Virus record (IMG/VR): IMGVR_UViG_3300042881_001491
Location: 1-23,669 of that record
Reading direction: 5' to 3' (one strand)
Length of the DNA: 23,669 nucleotides
From: a virus
Shown: in pieces, positions 1 through 6,376 of the stretch
Layout: each line of letters starts with the position of its first letter
Numbering within the stretch: the stretch's first letter is position 1
The notes under the pieces: generated by a model
Seen by the model: the letters and a program-made list of their open reading frames with translations, nothing else
The model's database searches: none
What the model was told of the DNA's origin: nothing
Program-made: the position numbers and the translations under genes

Positions 1-1
1 T

Positions 2-346
2 ACTGTAGAACAAGGCGAAAGAATTAGGCGATCGCTGGCTAAGATGAAAGTCCTAAACCGATTAATGGAGTTTGAATATTTTATGGAGATGCCCGAGCTT
101 GGAAAGTCAAGCCTGGTACGCAACCATATCGCTAAACTCAAGTCATCAATCGAACAAATCCGCATCAACCTAAACCACGTCGTTAAAACTAAAGAACAAG
201 ACGTATTAGATGAGTTCTGCGGGGAGTTATTAGATACGATAGAGGTTTTATGCCAAATGGACTTAGAGTCGCTTAAATCGTTTAATAATGACATGAGATT
301 ATTTTTAGAAGAACAATACAAGGAGGTAGAAAATGAAGCTAAGTGA
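2..346 (+). CDS. hypothetical protein, 5' end possibly outside window
   Basis: I do not recognise this protein. It is 100 aa if it starts at the ATG at position 44, but the frame stays open to the left edge (upstream codons read TVEQGERIRRSLAK), and no ribosome binding site precedes position 44, so the gene may begin outside the window. The protein looks all-helical, with many Glu, Lys and Leu residues and no clear motif or membrane segment. Its end overlaps the start of the Xre-type regulator gene by 14 nt, so both probably belong to one early transcript. An early phage accessory protein is the most I can infer. Confidence 0.6.
   Translation, partial: TVEQGERIRRSLAKMKVLNRLMEFEYFMEMPELGKSSLVRNHIAKLKSSIEQIRINLNHVVKTKEQDVLDEFCGELLDTIEVLCQMDLESLKSFNNDMRLFLEEQYKEVENEAK
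321..326 (+). promoter_or_regulatory. Shine-Dalgarno sequence of the Xre regulator gene
   Basis: AGGAGG lies 6 nt upstream of the ATG at 333. Most starts in the window have A-rich leaders instead, so this site is exceptional and supports the chosen start. Confidence 0.7.
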
Positions 347-551
347 TTACAGAAAGAATAGGAATTTGAGTCAGCAAGAAGTTGCTGATAGGATGGGCGT
401 AACACAAGCGTTCGTATCAATGATCGAATCAAACAACAATCCAACAATCAAAACACTAAGAAGTTATTTTAACGCTATGGGCTATACACTAAGTATTGAG
501 CCAAAGTTCGAAGGGTACAAGTCCATACTAAAAAAGAAAGATTATGTTTAA
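333..551 (+). CDS. Xre-family helix-turn-helix transcriptional regulator
   Basis: This 72-aa protein is almost entirely a cro/C1-type DNA-binding domain. The helix-turn-helix covers about residues 13-33 (LSQQEVADRMGVTQAFVSMI), followed by the typical Glu-Ser-Asn stretch and a helix ending LRSYFNAMGYTLSIEP. The form 'NAMGYTLSIEP' also occurs in antitoxin-type Xre proteins, but no toxin partner is recognisable next to it. It probably binds an operator as a dimer and regulates early phage genes. An AGGAGG at 321-326, 6 nt before the ATG, is one of only two good Shine-Dalgarno sequences I found in the window, so its translation may be unusually strong. It overlaps the genes on both sides. Confidence 0.88.
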   Translation: MKLSDYRKNRNLSQQEVADRMGVTQAFVSMIESNNNPTIKTLRSYFNAMGYTLSIEPKFEGYKSILKKKDYV

Positions 552-834
552 CGCTCAAAAAGAATATCAGGAGTTTGACCATTGGCTGTTTGCTAACTGG
601 TGGAAACAAAAAAACGAAACAATGTTTTATAACTTAGAGACCCAAGAGGTAGCAAGCTATGAAAACTTATACAAGCAATGGAAAGCACATCAGCCCAAAG
701 CAATTTGGTTCAACCTGTATTATACCGACCAAGAAGGCTACTACGTCCGTCAAGTTTTTGAAGATGAGATGGGGGCTAACTTCGAAGCTGCAGGCGTAAA
801 TTCATTTATTAAAACAATTAGAGTAGTAATATGA
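544..834 (+). CDS. hypothetical protein
   Basis: A 96-aa protein that I do not recognise. It is rich in aromatic residues (several Trp, Tyr and Phe, including a WW pair near residue 19) and looks soluble, with no signal peptide or membrane segment. Its start overlaps the last codons of the Xre regulator gene by 8 nt and its end overlaps the next gene by 4 nt (ATGA), so it is translated as part of the early operon. Small proteins in this position in phages are often accessory or anti-host factors, but nothing in the sequence shows a function. Confidence 0.65.
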   Translation: MFNAQKEYQEFDHWLFANWWKQKNETMFYNLETQEVASYENLYKQWKAHQPKAIWFNLYYTDQEGYYVRQVFEDEMGANFEAAGVNSFIKTIRVVI

Positions 835-1118
835 GGATGATTTTTAAAAAAAATGGAGAATTAATCCTTCAAGTAGAAAAAAAAAGCAAATTAAAAGTTA
901 AAAAAGAAGCACGCATGAAAATCAAACTATCATCAAAACGAGAACTGCATGGGTACTTAAATATAGGCCCAGATGCTTTTATCAACTGGTTCTACTTTAG
1001 GCTAAACACCAATAAGTCGATACGAAAATTTGGCTTTACAATCGAATTAGATTTGTTAAAGTTGATAAATTTAAGTATATTTACTATCGACAAAGACGAA
1101 CCAAATTTATTTATCTAA
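831..1118 (+). CDS. hypothetical basic protein
   Basis: A 95-aa protein that I do not recognise. The N-terminal third is strongly basic (lysine-rich, residues 5-35), the rest is mixed alpha/beta with aromatic residues (FINWFYFRLN). The basic part could bind nucleic acid, but this is inference only. It overlaps the previous gene at ATGA and is followed by a 32-nt A-rich gap before the ERF gene. A second ATG (codon 29, in KKEARMKI) could be an alternative start that would remove most of the basic stretch. Confidence 0.55.
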   Translation: MRMIFKKNGELILQVEKKSKLKVKKEARMKIKLSSKRELHGYLNIGPDAFINWFYFRLNTNKSIRKFGFTIELDLLKLINLSIFTIDKDEPNLFI

Positions 1119-1150
1119 ACTTATCAACAAACTTAACTTAAAATTAAAAA

Positions 1151-1606
1151 ATGAAAGAGTTAATTAAAAAGATGGTTGCAATCCAGTCAGAACTGAAAGC
1201 ACCAAAAAATCAAGTCAATTCCTTCGGGAAGTACAAGTATCGCTCCTGTGAGGATATTATCGAGGCAGTTAAGCCATTATTAGCAAAGTACCAACTTTAC
1301 ATGAACATTTCCGATGTTGTCATAGAGGTAGGTGGTAAGAATTATGTAGAAGCTATCGCTACTGTTTATGATGGAGAAACTCAAATTAGTGCAACTGGAT
1401 TTGCTCGTGAGTCAACGGATAAAAAGGGGATGGATGATGCACAACAAACCGGTGCTACTTCTTCTTACGCTCGCAAGTACGCTCTAAATGGCTTATTCGG
1501 TATCGACGATACAAAGGATGCAGATGCAACAAATACTCATGGGAACGAATCTAAACCCGAAATCCCACAATTCCCAAAACCTAGAATAGGAAACGCACTA
1601 ATATAA
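1151..1606 (+). CDS. erf: ERF-family single-strand annealing recombinase
   Basis: A 151-aa protein matching the ERF superfamily of phage single-strand DNA annealing proteins. The N-terminal part has the usual amphipathic helix and 'FGKYKYRSCEDIIEAVKPLL' (residues 25-44), and the family signature lies at about residues 101-120 (GATSSYARKYALNGLFGIDD). Proteins of this family coat single-stranded DNA and anneal complementary strands during replication and recombination. The C-terminus is a short polar tail. The partner exonuclease (YqaJ type) is two genes downstream, giving the usual annealer/exonuclease pair. The stop and the next start overlap as TAATG. The start was chosen because the A-rich leader and the conserved N-terminus begin here. 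Confidence 0.92.
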   Translation: MKELIKKMVAIQSELKAPKNQVNSFGKYKYRSCEDIIEAVKPLLAKYQLYMNISDVVIEVGGKNYVEAIATVYDGETQISATGFARESTDKKGMDDAQQTGATSSYARKYALNGLFGIDDTKDADATNTHGNESKPEIPQFPKPRIGNALI

Positions 1607-1800
1607 TGGAAGAAATAGTAGAATACACGAAAACATTTGACCCGGTTAAATATGAAATTAATTGGGAAGAAGTAAAGACCTTAGAAGACATTAAGGACAT
1701 TTTTAACTCATTAGAGGTAGTATTTACAATCCCTGCAGAGATAGCACCACCTAAACAGAAGCTACTCCACGATAAGGGGTTATTAAGAGAAATCCAATGA
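1606..1800 (+). CDS. hypothetical acidic protein
   Basis: A 64-aa acidic protein that I do not recognise, with a central helix (EEVKTLEDIKDIFNSLEVVF) and a proline-containing C-terminal part. It is coupled to the ERF gene upstream (TAATG) and to the membrane-protein gene downstream (ATGA), so it is translationally embedded in the recombination operon. It could be a partner or modulator of the annealing protein; that is inferred only from position. Confidence 0.6.
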   Translation: MEEIVEYTKTFDPVKYEINWEEVKTLEDIKDIFNSLEVVFTIPAEIAPPKQKLLHDKGLLREIQ

Positions 1801-2015
1801 ACGGAGACAAGTTATTAGCATGGGTATTAGTAATTAGTACCTTCCTAGTCGGGGGCAAGGCTCTCGGGTTGCTAGACATCAGCTGGTTGGTTGCATTCGG
1901 GCCTGTGGCAGCGTTAATGATAGTTACCTTAGTATTATTTATTATTAGCTTTATCCTGATGTACACAGTGATCACCAAAAAAGAAAAAGAAGATGGCGAT
2001 AGAACACAAGACTGA
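1797..2015 (+). CDS. small two-helix membrane protein
   Basis: A 72-aa protein with two hydrophobic segments, about residues 7-26 and 29-60, followed by a highly charged tail (KKEKEDGDRTQD). It is probably an inner-membrane protein with the charged tail in the cytoplasm. The family is not recognisable. It overlaps the upstream gene (ATGA) and the exonuclease gene downstream by 23 nt, so the charged tail is encoded in DNA shared with the exonuclease start. Its place between the annealing protein and the exonuclease is odd for a membrane protein; superinfection exclusion or host takeover would be possible roles, without direct evidence. Confidence 0.65.
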   Translation: MNGDKLLAWVLVISTFLVGGKALGLLDISWLVAFGPVAALMIVTLVLFIISFILMYTVITKKEKEDGDRTQD

Positions 2016-2637
2016 AGAATGGTTTAGGGCAAGAAGCGGTAAGTTTACTCCAAGTGAGTTGCATAAGCTAATGACCGAACCTAAAAGCAAAGCGGATATT
2101 CTATCGGTAGGGGCAATAACCTATATCAAAGAAAAGATAGCAGAAACATTAATCGAGAACTTACCAAATGAAAATGAATTTACAAATGCTGCGACAGCTT
2201 GGGGTAATTCTTACGAGGATGAGGCTATCTCTCTTTTCGCAGACCAAAGCGATACTGAAATCATTAAACCAGGTTTTATTGACTGTAATGACTACTTCGG
2301 TGGAACTCCTGATGGTATTGCCGCAGATGGTTCATTTGGTATTGAGGTTAAGTGCCCTTACAATCCTACTATTCACTTGGATAATCTTGTTCTCGATCCT
2401 TTGGACTTCCCGAAAGCTCGTAAAGAATATTATTACCAAATACAAGGCTATGCGTTATTAACTGGTATCAAGGATTGGTATTTCATAAGTTATGACCCAA
2501 GACAGCAAGACCCACTAAAGATTCGCCATATACTTGTAGAAATGGATAAGGATACTCAGAAGAAAATCCGAGAGAAACTAAAAATTGCTAACGAATACAA
2601 ACAAAAATTAATAAACAATCTAAAACAATTAAAATGA
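1993..2637 (+). CDS. YqaJ-like / lambda-type 5'-3' exonuclease
   Basis: A 214-aa nuclease of the PD-(D/E)xK superfamily, YqaJ/lambda Red alpha type. Visible family motifs: W10 with R12, R14 and S15 (EWFRARSGKFTPSELHKLM), G71-E75 (AWGNSYEDEA), D107 in GGTPDG, the catalytic E118-V-K120 in GIEVKCPY, and Q149/Q151 in YYYQIQGYALLTG. All expected catalytic positions (Glu75, Asp107, Glu118, Lys120, Gln151) are present, so it should be active. Such enzymes resect double-stranded DNA ends to expose single strands, which the ERF protein encoded two genes upstream would anneal. The length agrees with the family. It overlaps the next gene by ATGA. Confidence 0.93.
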   Translation: MAIEHKTEEWFRARSGKFTPSELHKLMTEPKSKADILSVGAITYIKEKIAETLIENLPNENEFTNAATAWGNSYEDEAISLFADQSDTEIIKPGFIDCNDYFGGTPDGIAADGSFGIEVKCPYNPTIHLDNLVLDPLDFPKARKEYYYQIQGYALLTGIKDWYFISYDPRQQDPLKIRHILVEMDKDTQKKIREKLKIANEYKQKLINNLKQLK

Positions 2638-2912
2638 GTACAGAAAAGAAAACCCAGTACTGTGGTTCAGCACAAGAGTTAGGCGACAGCTTATTAATCG
2701 ACCTGAACATTAACCAACTAAGAGAAATCTTATCTAATCCTGACAATGCTCAGTTCAAGAGAGAGTTTACTACTAAGGACGGACAAACTCAGGAGGTAAT
2801 CAAGTTAAAAGCGGTTAAACGTAAGGAGATGCAAGGTTATTCAACCCACTTCCTATGCTTAAATGACTATGTTAGAGGCGAGAAAAAAGAAGAAAAAGAT
2901 CTCCCTTTCTAA
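2634..2912 (+). CDS. small protein with SSB-like acidic C-terminal tip
   Basis: A 92-aa protein with an N-terminal part of mixed helix and strand (ELGDSLLIDLNINQLREIL) and a central strand-rich part around residues 45-75. Its last residues, EEKDLPF, resemble the acidic tip (DDIPF-type) by which bacterial single-stranded DNA-binding proteins recruit partners. I do not recognise a full OB fold, and the protein is shorter than typical SSBs. Between a YqaJ exonuclease and replication genes, a single-stranded DNA-binding or recombination mediator role is a reasonable inference. It is coupled to the upstream gene (ATGA), and its end overlaps the downstream gene by about 50 nt. Confidence 0.7.
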   Translation: MSTEKKTQYCGSAQELGDSLLIDLNINQLREILSNPDNAQFKREFTTKDGQTQEVIKLKAVKRKEMQGYSTHFLCLNDYVRGEKKEEKDLPF

Positions 2913-3300
2913 GGTCAAGTTTACCGACGATTATCGTTGGGACTTAGCTTTTGAAGCCATAAAGGAATTAACAGGAGTTAGCCCGAACGCCATTAGAAGG
3001 TCTAGTAGGGTTACTCCACTTCCTGCGGCTAGGATGATGCTTGCTTATCTTATGTACAAGGAACTTGGAATGAGTCCTGCTTATATCGGTCATCAGATGA
3101 ACAAAGATAGAAGTGCTGCTTATTATGAGATTCAAGCCTTAGAAGAGTATAAGCAAACAGACCCATACAAAAGCTATTACGAAGCATTTAACGAACTATT
3201 TTATAAGAAATTAAAAGACTTAGGTTATTGTTGCCACTGTTGCGGAGCCTTAGAGCCTGTAATGAAGGGAGACAGACCATTAAAACCAAACAAACAATGA
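2863..3300 (+). CDS. DnaA domain-IV-like DNA-binding protein with Cys cluster
   Basis: A 145-aa protein. Residues about 24-95 resemble the C-terminal DNA-binding domain of DnaA: a helix pair (RMMLAYLMYKELGMSPAYIG) followed by a recognition region (NKDRSAAYYEIQALEEY), comparable to 'ARxIAMYLxRELTxxSLPEIGRxFGGRDHST'. The C-terminus carries a CCHCC cluster (residues 123-127) that could bind a metal but is too compact for a standard zinc ribbon. There is no AAA+ ATPase. The start at 2863 (alternative ATG at 2869) places about 50 nt of overlap with the preceding gene. The next gene encodes a second DnaA-IV-like protein. Role inferred: origin recognition or early regulation. Confidence 0.7.
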   Translation: MTMLEARKKKKKISLSKVKFTDDYRWDLAFEAIKELTGVSPNAIRRSSRVTPLPAARMMLAYLMYKELGMSPAYIGHQMNKDRSAAYYEIQALEEYKQTDPYKSYYEAFNELFYKKLKDLGYCCHCCGALEPVMKGDRPLKPNKQ

Positions 3301-3860
3301 TACACGACCCAAAACCAGTAGATTTAGAATTATTAAAAGACACTTGCTGTAAAGTATTTGAAGTAAATATTGACGACCTGTTAAGCCCATGCAGAAGAAG
3401 AAATGTAATGGATGCAAGGAGAGCTTTATTTTATATACTTAGAACCGAATATGGTTACAGCGAATTAGGTATCTCACGAGCCACAGGAGGAGCTAGAGAC
3501 CACTCTACAATCATCCATTCTAATTGCACCACAGGCGACATCTTAGATACCGACTATCAATTTGCTACAAGGTATAAGACGTTCTACGAGAGTTTTACAC
3601 TAAGGCAATACGTAAAACCATTACCACCAAAGCCAAAGACATACAAGCTAAAAGTTAAGCCCATCTATGAGTATTATACCGATGAGATGATCGCCCAGTC
3701 AAAGATTAAGATGGAGAATAGGATTAAGATGATTTCTGATGGGTACAAGCAAAAGATTTACGATTTCTTTATTAGAAGCAATAGCTTTTTGAATACTCAA
3801 GACAAATTTGGAATATCAAGACGTTTATTAGATAACATCATAATCGAGAAATTAAAATGA
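3297..3860 (+). CDS. DnaA domain-IV-like protein (DnaA_C helix-turn-helix)
   Basis: I start this 187-aa protein at the ATG at 3297, where it overlaps the previous stop as ATGA; the frame is open further upstream (from 3228), but that would overlap the previous gene by 73 nt. Residues 8-80 are a clear DnaA domain-IV match: 'CCKVFEVNIDDLLSPCRRRN', then ARRALFYILR, and the signature ARDHSTIIHS (66-75), equivalent to RDHSTVLHA of DnaA. In DnaA this domain contacts DnaA boxes. The remaining 110 residues are basic and helical and unrecognised, with a second possible helix-turn-helix near the end (FGISRRLLDNIIIEKL). No ATPase domain is present. It probably binds the phage origin or promoters. Confidence 0.85.
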   Translation: MIHDPKPVDLELLKDTCCKVFEVNIDDLLSPCRRRNVMDARRALFYILRTEYGYSELGISRATGGARDHSTIIHSNCTTGDILDTDYQFATRYKTFYESFTLRQYVKPLPPKPKTYKLKVKPIYEYYTDEMIAQSKIKMENRIKMISDGYKQKIYDFFIRSNSFLNTQDKFGISRRLLDNIIIEKLK

Positions 3861-4489
3861 CCGGCTACTACTACACTATGCCTGCTGACGTAATGTTCGA
3901 TAAAACTATCTCTGACCAGTCTAAATTGGTATATACTCTTATTGCAAATTTCTGCGATAGATACGGGGTTTGTACTGTTACTAATAAGCGATTAGGAGAG
4001 CATTTAGGTAAGTCAGATAGAAGCTTATCGAGAGTCATTTCTGAGCTTTCAGAAGCAGGTTATATTGACGTAAAAGTAGATGTTTTAGATGCTAATAAAA
4101 GGACAATTACCCTCACGACAAATCTGTCTACCCCTCACGACAAAAATGACGTGACCTCACGACAAAAATGTCTACATAATAATAATATATATAATAATAA
4201 TAAATATATTGTCGAGATAGAGGAAATTGTGAAGTATTTGAATGAGAAAACAAACTCTAAATACCGTACCGGAAATGAGAACACCAAGAGGTCTATAAGC
4301 GGAAGGTTAAACGAAGGCTTTACCGTAGAAGATTTTAAAACTGTTATAGACAACCAGGTTGCGAGATGGACGGGAACGGAATACGAGCAGTACCTAACAC
4401 CAAATACTTTATTTAGTCCTAGCAAATTCGAAAAATATCTTAACTTTGCTAATAGACCAAAAGAAGAAAAACCAAAAATCAAAGCATAA
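3857..4489 (+). CDS. phage replication initiator, winged helix plus conserved C-terminal domain
   Basis: A 210-aa protein of two domains. Residues 1-85 form a winged helix-turn-helix (HTH_36 type; TNKRLGEHLGKSDRSLSRVI), as in phage replication initiators. Residues about 120-197 match the conserved phage C-terminal domain often named Phg_2220_C (EEIVKYLNEKTNSKYR, LNEGFTVEDFKTVIDNQVAR, and LTPNTLFSPSKFEKYLN). The linker (about 86-117) is asparagine-rich and is encoded by the repeat array and AT tract described separately, as in lambda O, whose gene contains the origin. The protein likely binds these repeats and hands over the helicase encoded directly downstream (ATGA-type overlap at 4489). It is coupled to the upstream gene (ATGA). 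Confidence 0.87.
   Translation: MTGYYYTMPADVMFDKTISDQSKLVYTLIANFCDRYGVCTVTNKRLGEHLGKSDRSLSRVISELSEAGYIDVKVDVLDANKRTITLTTNLSTPHDKNDVTSRQKCLHNNNIYNNNKYIVEIEEIVKYLNEKTNSKYRTGNENTKRSISGRLNEGFTVEDFKTVIDNQVARWTGTEYEQYLTPNTLFSPSKFEKYLNFANRPKEEKPKIKA
4111..4166 (+). repeat. three 12-bp direct repeats at 22-bp spacing (iterons)
   Basis: CCTCACGACAAA occurs exactly at 4111-4122, 4133-4144 and 4155-4166. Start-to-start spacing is 22 bp both times, two helical turns, so all copies face the same side of the DNA. Copies 2 and 3 share five further bases (AATG after the 12-mer and more), and copies 1 and 3 both continue to TGTCTAC. Because 22 is not a multiple of 3, the copies are read in three different frames (LTTN, PHDK, TSRQ), so the repetition is selected at the DNA level, not as a protein repeat. 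These look like initiator-binding iterons. Confidence 0.85.
4173..4210 (+). other. AT-rich tract next to iterons, candidate DNA unwinding element
   Basis: Directly after the third repeat the sequence is nearly pure A/T for almost 40 bases (ATAATAATAATATATATAAT and on), interrupted only by one C near its start. It is the most AT-rich stretch seen within any gene of the window. Together with the iterons it has the layout of a replication origin: initiator sites beside an easily melted region. A partial inverted copy of the repeat core (TTGTCG, 4209-4214) closes the tract. Confidence 0.65.
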
Positions 4490-5844
4490 TGACCAGAATA
4501 CAACCACACAATATCGAAATAGAGGAGCAAGTCTTGGGGATTATTTTAAACAACCCTAAAGCATTTGTAACCGCTATAAACATTATTAACGCTAATTGCT
4601 TTTACAAGAATGAACACCAGACTGTATTTAACGCTTTTACTAGCCTGTATACTCAAAGCAAACCAATCGACCTAATATCGGTTACTACTTACCTAAGAAA
4701 CACCCATAACTTAGAGTCTATCGGAGGGAACTTCTTCCTGATGGAGCTTATGGAGCGTTCAGGATCCTATTCGTCCTTTGAGTTCTTCTGCCATACACTA
4801 CTTGAATTAAACGAGCGTAGAGAAGGAATTGAGAAGTCATCAAAGTTAATTAACAGCCTATACGACCTATCGACCGATTTAGACGAGAATATGGTAATGG
4901 CAAATGAGGTGGTTTTAAGCCTATCTAACGAAGTATCTAATGTCGGCGGTGTCCAACTATCCACTTCACTACTTGAGATGATTAGAGAGCAGGAAAATGA
5001 GCTTAGAGGGGAATTCTCAGGTTGCAAGAGCAGATACACTGATTTAGATAGGGTAATAGTAGGCTTTAAGAACCAACAAGTTGCGGTATTAGCAGGTAGA
5101 CCTGGAATGGGTAAGACTACCTTCGGAATTAATATTGCTTATAGGCTCGCAAAGTACGATAAGACCCCAGTTGGTTTCTTTAGCTTAGAGATGAGTAGTG
5201 TTGAGCTAACTAAGAAGTTTGCAGCAATCGAATCTCAGATTTGTAATTCTCGGATGACTATGTTGCCTGAAAAGCAGGTTTTAGATTACTTTAGTGCTAT
5301 TCAATCTATCGGTGATTTGCCAATCTTTATTGACGATAAACCCGGTGCTACAATAGACGAGATTAGGGCGAGAGCAATCACAATGAAGCGTAAGCATGAC
5401 GTGAAGTTAATCGTTATCGATTACTTGCAACTTATCACTACCAAGTCTAAAGGAGGCAATAGGGAACAGGAGATTTCCGAGATTAGTAGAAAGGTAAAGC
5501 TATTAGCTAAGGAGCTAAACATCCCTATCATCGCTATTTCCCAATTAAGCCGTCAGGTAGAGCAATCAGACCCTAAAATACCTTTCCTACACCACCTAAG
5601 AGAATCAGGAAGTATCGAGCAAGATGCGGATATGGTATTGATGCTTTGGAGACCTGAGTACTACGACTACCCTGAGTTTGAATACGACGGCAAGATGGTA
5701 GACTCTCGTGGAATGGTAGTCACCTATGTACGTAAAAATAGGAATGGAGAGACAGGGAAAGCCCTTATGAAGTGTAATTTGGCTTATGCAAGTTTCTACG
5801 ATAATAATGTTGATAATTTCATGTTGCCTAATTACGATTTTTAA
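4489..5844 (+). CDS. dnaB: DnaB-like replicative DNA helicase
   Basis: A 451-aa hexameric helicase of the DnaB family, close to normal full length. The N-terminal helical domain (residues 1-100, starting with PHNIEIEEQVLGIIL) interacts with primase in DnaB. The C-terminal RecA-like domain has Walker A at 203-211 (GRPGMGKTT), motif H1a (GFFSLEMSS), Walker B ending at D311 (VKLIVIDYLQL), H3 (IPIIAISQLSRQVEQ), H4 (LRESGSIEQDADMVLMLW) and the basic KNRNGETG loop. It unwinds DNA at the phage fork. The gene follows the initiator gene with overlapping stop and start, the common initiator-helicase pairing. No separate primase or helicase loader is recognisable in the window. Confidence 0.96.
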   Translation: MTRIQPHNIEIEEQVLGIILNNPKAFVTAINIINANCFYKNEHQTVFNAFTSLYTQSKPIDLISVTTYLRNTHNLESIGGNFFLMELMERSGSYSSFEFFCHTLLELNERREGIEKSSKLINSLYDLSTDLDENMVMANEVVLSLSNEVSNVGGVQLSTSLLEMIREQENELRGEFSGCKSRYTDLDRVIVGFKNQQVAVLAGRPGMGKTTFGINIAYRLAKYDKTPVGFFSLEMSSVELTKKFAAIESQICNSRMTMLPEKQVLDYFSAIQSIGDLPIFIDDKPGATIDEIRARAITMKRKHDVKLIVIDYLQLITTKSKGGNREQEISEISRKVKLLAKELNIPIIAISQLSRQVEQSDPKIPFLHHLRESGSIEQDADMVLMLWRPEYYDYPEFEYDGKMVDSRGMVVTYVRKNRNGETGKALMKCNLAYASFYDNNVDNFMLPNYDF

Positions 5845-5880
5845 TTTAACTTAGTATCGTCAATAGTAAAGAGTGAATTT

Positions 5881-5998
5881 AGTCAGGTGGCGGAATGATA
5901 GACGCACTGAGGGCAAGAAAGTTGGCGCACAACTGAGGTATTGGAGGATGTTGCCTGTTGAACCAATACAATTGCAGGTTTGAGTCCTGCCCTGACTA
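5881..5998 (+). tRNA. tRNA-like RNA (Leu-type outer arms, anticodon arm not recognisable)
   Basis: The ends form a 7-bp acceptor stem AGTCAGG (5881-5887)/CCTGACT (5991-5997) with discriminator A5998 and no encoded CCA. A D arm (GCG 5890-5892/CGC 5903-5905) with the Leu-like sequence GCGGAAT.GATAGACGC follows, and a 5-bp T arm GCAGG/CCTGC (5974-5990) with loop TTTGAGT. The D loop has GA for the usual GG and the T loop has T for C56, so the G19-C56 contact may be replaced by A19-U56. Between the D and T arms are 68 nt instead of about 32. They contain hairpins AGTTG/CAACT (5920-5934) and GTATTGG/CCAATAC (5938-5969) but no normal anticodon stem-loop. It may be a degenerate, inserted or repurposed tRNA. 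Confidence 0.6.
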
Positions 5999-6021
5999 CT
6001 AAAAATTAAATAAATAACAAG

Positions 6022-6189
6022 ATGGATCAGAACAAAGCAATTCAAATTTTAGTAGAGGTAGCGTTAGTTGCTCAAGCTAAAGGAGTATTGTCGTTAGAGG
6101 ACGCAGTACTGGTAAAGGAAGCTATTGATGCTTTTAAATTACCAAGTGAGGGAGAAGAAGTGAGCGGAGATGACGCTAAAGAGGATTAA
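6022..6189 (+). CDS. small helical phage protein
   Basis: A 55-aa protein, MDQNKAIQILVEVALVAQAK and on, with a pattern of two amphipathic helices (residues 4-20 and 25-39; LSLEDAVLVKEAIDAF) and an acidic tail. Short phage proteins with the form 'A..ILv.va..AqkkG.lsLeeA..v..AI' are common and of unknown role, and this one fits. It starts 23 nt after the tRNA-like RNA and ends overlapping the next gene by 20 nt. It is too short to have been found with usual length cut-offs. Confidence 0.65.
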   Translation: MDQNKAIQILVEVALVAQAKGVLSLEDAVLVKEAIDAFKLPSEGEEVSGDDAKED

Positions 6190-6376
6190 CTATAACGTAG
6201 AAATCCTTGAACGGCTAAGAGAATATCTTTTAGCTAATCCAAACGTGAGGTTTTGTCAAGCCTTATACAATTTACGGATTGTAGACAAGCAAGACAGGTA
6301 TAGCGAAGAATCATCCAGAACTCTATCGAGGTTACGGGAAAGTTTAGAGGACGACGATGAGGATTTCTTATACTAA
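6170..6376 (+). CDS. small conserved phage protein (RFxQALxNL type)
   Basis: A 68-aa protein. The middle, NPNVRFCQALYNLRIVD, followed by RYSEESSRTLSRL, resembles a short family seen in many phages ('RFgQaL.NLgI......F..ES..tL'), whose function is unknown to me. It is acidic at the C-terminus (EDDDEDFLY). A GGAG sits immediately before the ATG at 6170, too close for a normal Shine-Dalgarno sequence. The gene overlaps both neighbours by 20 nt. Confidence 0.65.
   Translation: MTLKRINYNVEILERLREYLLANPNVRFCQALYNLRIVDKQDRYSEESSRTLSRLRESLEDDDEDFLY

Noticed and set aside
333-551. Toxin-antitoxin pair formed by the Xre protein and a neighbour
   Set aside because: Neither neighbour resembles a known toxin, and the gene sits in a phage early operon where a regulator is expected.
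1121-1129. Possible DnaA box TTATCAACA before the ERF gene
   Set aside because: One mismatch at a conserved position and a single copy in an AT-rich gap; expected by chance.
1751-1978. Minus-strand frame opposite the small membrane protein
   Set aside because: Antisense shadow of a well-coupled early gene; no promoter or independent support.
3228-3296. Longer start for the second DnaA-IV-like protein
   Set aside because: It would overlap the previous gene by 73 nt and adds a sequence unlike the rest; the ATG at 3297 overlaps the previous stop as ATGA like its neighbours.
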